Both the position numbers and the translations under genes were made by a program. From assembly GCA_028293095.1 (NCBI GenBank), contig JAQGPK010000049.1:1-5111 (forward strand): a stretch of DNA of 5,111 nucleotides. Direction: 5' to 3'. The DNA comes from Chlamydiia bacterium (GTDB taxonomy: Bacteria > Chlamydiota > Chlamydiia > Chlamydiales > FEN-1388). The number at the start of each line of letters is the position of its first letter. The stretch's first letter is position 1. Below are positions 4,299 to 5,111 of this stretch, in pieces. The notes under the pieces are model-generated. The model saw nothing but the letters and a program-made list of their open reading frames with translations, was not told where the DNA came from and made no database searches.

Positions 4299-5015
4299 AT
4301 GAACCCGTACGATCAGCTCATTCAAAAGATCTCCCATATTGAGCAGGCTCTTCACTACTCCTTTACTACTAAGAATTATTTGATAAGTGCTTTTACTCAT
4401 AGCTCGTTTCTGAATGAATATAAAAACCTAGCCCTCAAACATAATGAACGGCTTGAATTTTTAGGAGACTCTGTTCTTAATCTCATCGTTACCGAGTACC
4501 TCTTTCGCAACTTTCCAGAAATTGCAGAAGGAGAGCTCTCTTCTTTTAGAAGCTCTATCGTTTCGGCGCCATCGTGTACAAAATTTTTAGAAAAAATTGC
4601 GGTCGGCCAGTACCTTCTGGTAGGCAAAGGTGAGCAGCTCAATACAGGTCGTAGACAAACTTCAATTCATGCAGATCTTTTTGAGGCAATACTGGGAGCC
4701 ATCTATCTCGATGGCGGGCTCGAAAAAGCACGCACCTTTTTCTTCGATAACTATACCGGATTACTTCAAAGCCTACTTACAAAACCACAACTGAATTTTA
4801 AAGCCCTTCTGCAAGAGCATCTCCAAAGAATCAAGCATGCCGTCCCACAGTACCGTGTTATTGATGAAAGCGGACCTGACCATGAAAAAAAATTTACTAT
4901 TGGCGTATATATTGAAGATCTCCTCATCGGCACAGGCAATGGAACTTCAAAGAAAGAGGCAGAACAAAACGCTGCATCTATTGCCCTCAAAAATATAGAG
5001 GAAACTCCCTCATGA
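4299..5015 (+). CDS. rnc: Ribonuclease III
   Basis: A 238-residue, full-length RNase III, the Mg2+-dependent endonuclease that cleaves double-stranded RNA in rRNA precursors and structured mRNAs. The N-terminal catalytic domain carries the signature NERLEFLGDSV (49-59) with acidic residues E50, E53 and D57, and ADLFEAILGAIYLDGG (125-140) with D126 and E129, matching the metal-binding E38, E41, D45, D114 and E117 of the E. coli enzyme. The C-terminal double-stranded RNA-binding domain runs from about 167 to 234 and ends with the characteristic GTGNGTSKKEAEQNAA segment. AAAGG (4289-4293) lies five bases before the ATG. Its stop overlaps the radA start (ATGA), so the two are translationally coupled. 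A long palindrome in the leader region may allow self-cleavage control, as known for E. coli rnc. Confidence 0.97.
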   Translation: MNPYDQLIQKISHIEQALHYSFTTKNYLISAFTHSSFLNEYKNLALKHNERLEFLGDSVLNLIVTEYLFRNFPEIAEGELSSFRSSIVSAPSCTKFLEKIAVGQYLLVGKGEQLNTGRRQTSIHADLFEAILGAIYLDGGLEKARTFFFDNYTGLLQSLLTKPQLNFKALLQEHLQRIKHAVPQYRVIDESGPDHEKKFTIGVYIEDLLIGTGNGTSKKEAEQNAASIALKNIEETPS

Positions 5016-5111
5016 AATTAAAAACTGTCTGGTACTGCTCCGATTGTGGTCATAAACAGATTCGCTGGTCAGGCCAATGTTCTGGCTGTAGTAACTGGAA
5101 CACTCTTCAAG
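5012..5111 (+). CDS. radA: DNA repair protein RadA (Sms), 5' part only
   Basis: The first 33 codons are present and the frame runs off the window. The N-terminus has the RadA zinc finger: C9-x2-C12 (YCSDCG) and C23-x2-C26 (GQCSGCSNWNT), the classic start of this RecA-like branch-migration ATPase, which acts in recombination and repair of DNA. The ATPase core and Lon-like C-terminal domain lie outside. The start codon shares ATGA with the rnc stop. The rnc-radA order supports assignment to the Chlamydiota. Confidence 0.95.
   Translation, partial: MKLKTVWYCSDCGHKQIRWSGQCSGCSNWNTLQ

Overview
The window most likely comes from an obligate intracellular member of the Chlamydiota, probably an environmental (Parachlamydiales-type) lineage rather than Chlamydia itself. 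The clue is the right-hand block: rnc (RNase III) overlaps radA by four bases, and a PhyH-like gene lies divergently upstream of rnc. As I recall it, this matches the chlamydial order CT296-rnc-radA; in most Proteobacteria rnc is followed by era. The AT-rich composition and the eukaryote-like zinc-finger proteins on the left fit an intracellular lifestyle. The phylum is an inference from memory, not a database result.

Left half (1-2809): an accessory locus built from repeated copies of one cassette. Each cassette is a plus-strand gene for a RING/U-box-like, polyserine-rich protein followed by a minus-strand lplA-type gene. Cassette A is a gene tail without a start (6-179) plus a decayed lplA fragment (211-290). 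Cassette B is a complete gene (460-1248) plus an lplA 3' remnant (about 1331-1385). Cassette C is a complete gene (1556-2656) plus the only intact lplA-type gene (2810-3508). The two intact plus-strand genes share a promoter block (TTGATT-17 bp-AATAAT) at the same distance from the start codon, a degenerate RING with a single complete zinc site, polyserine tracts written as a 9-bp TCN-TCN-AGY repeat, and a 30-residue LLAALEAS module. Their C-termini differ.

Right half (2810-5111): a minus-strand pair, the PhyH-like gene followed by the lipoate ligase/octanoyltransferase-family gene, overlapping by 25 bases. Divergent to it is the plus-strand pair rnc-radA, with radA cut by the window edge. 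The divergent intergenic region holds an imperfect palindrome of about 142 bp flanked by TA. It looks like a miniature inverted-repeat element. One of its ends supplies the -35 box of the PhyH-like gene promoter, and its right end lies 23 bp before the rnc start codon.

The right-hand genes are housekeeping (RNA processing, DNA recombination/repair, lipoylation). The left-hand genes look like a lineage-specific, rapidly evolving family whose function cannot be read from sequence. A secreted ubiquitin-ligase-like effector is the most attractive hypothesis but is unproven. No tRNA, rRNA or CRISPR array was seen.
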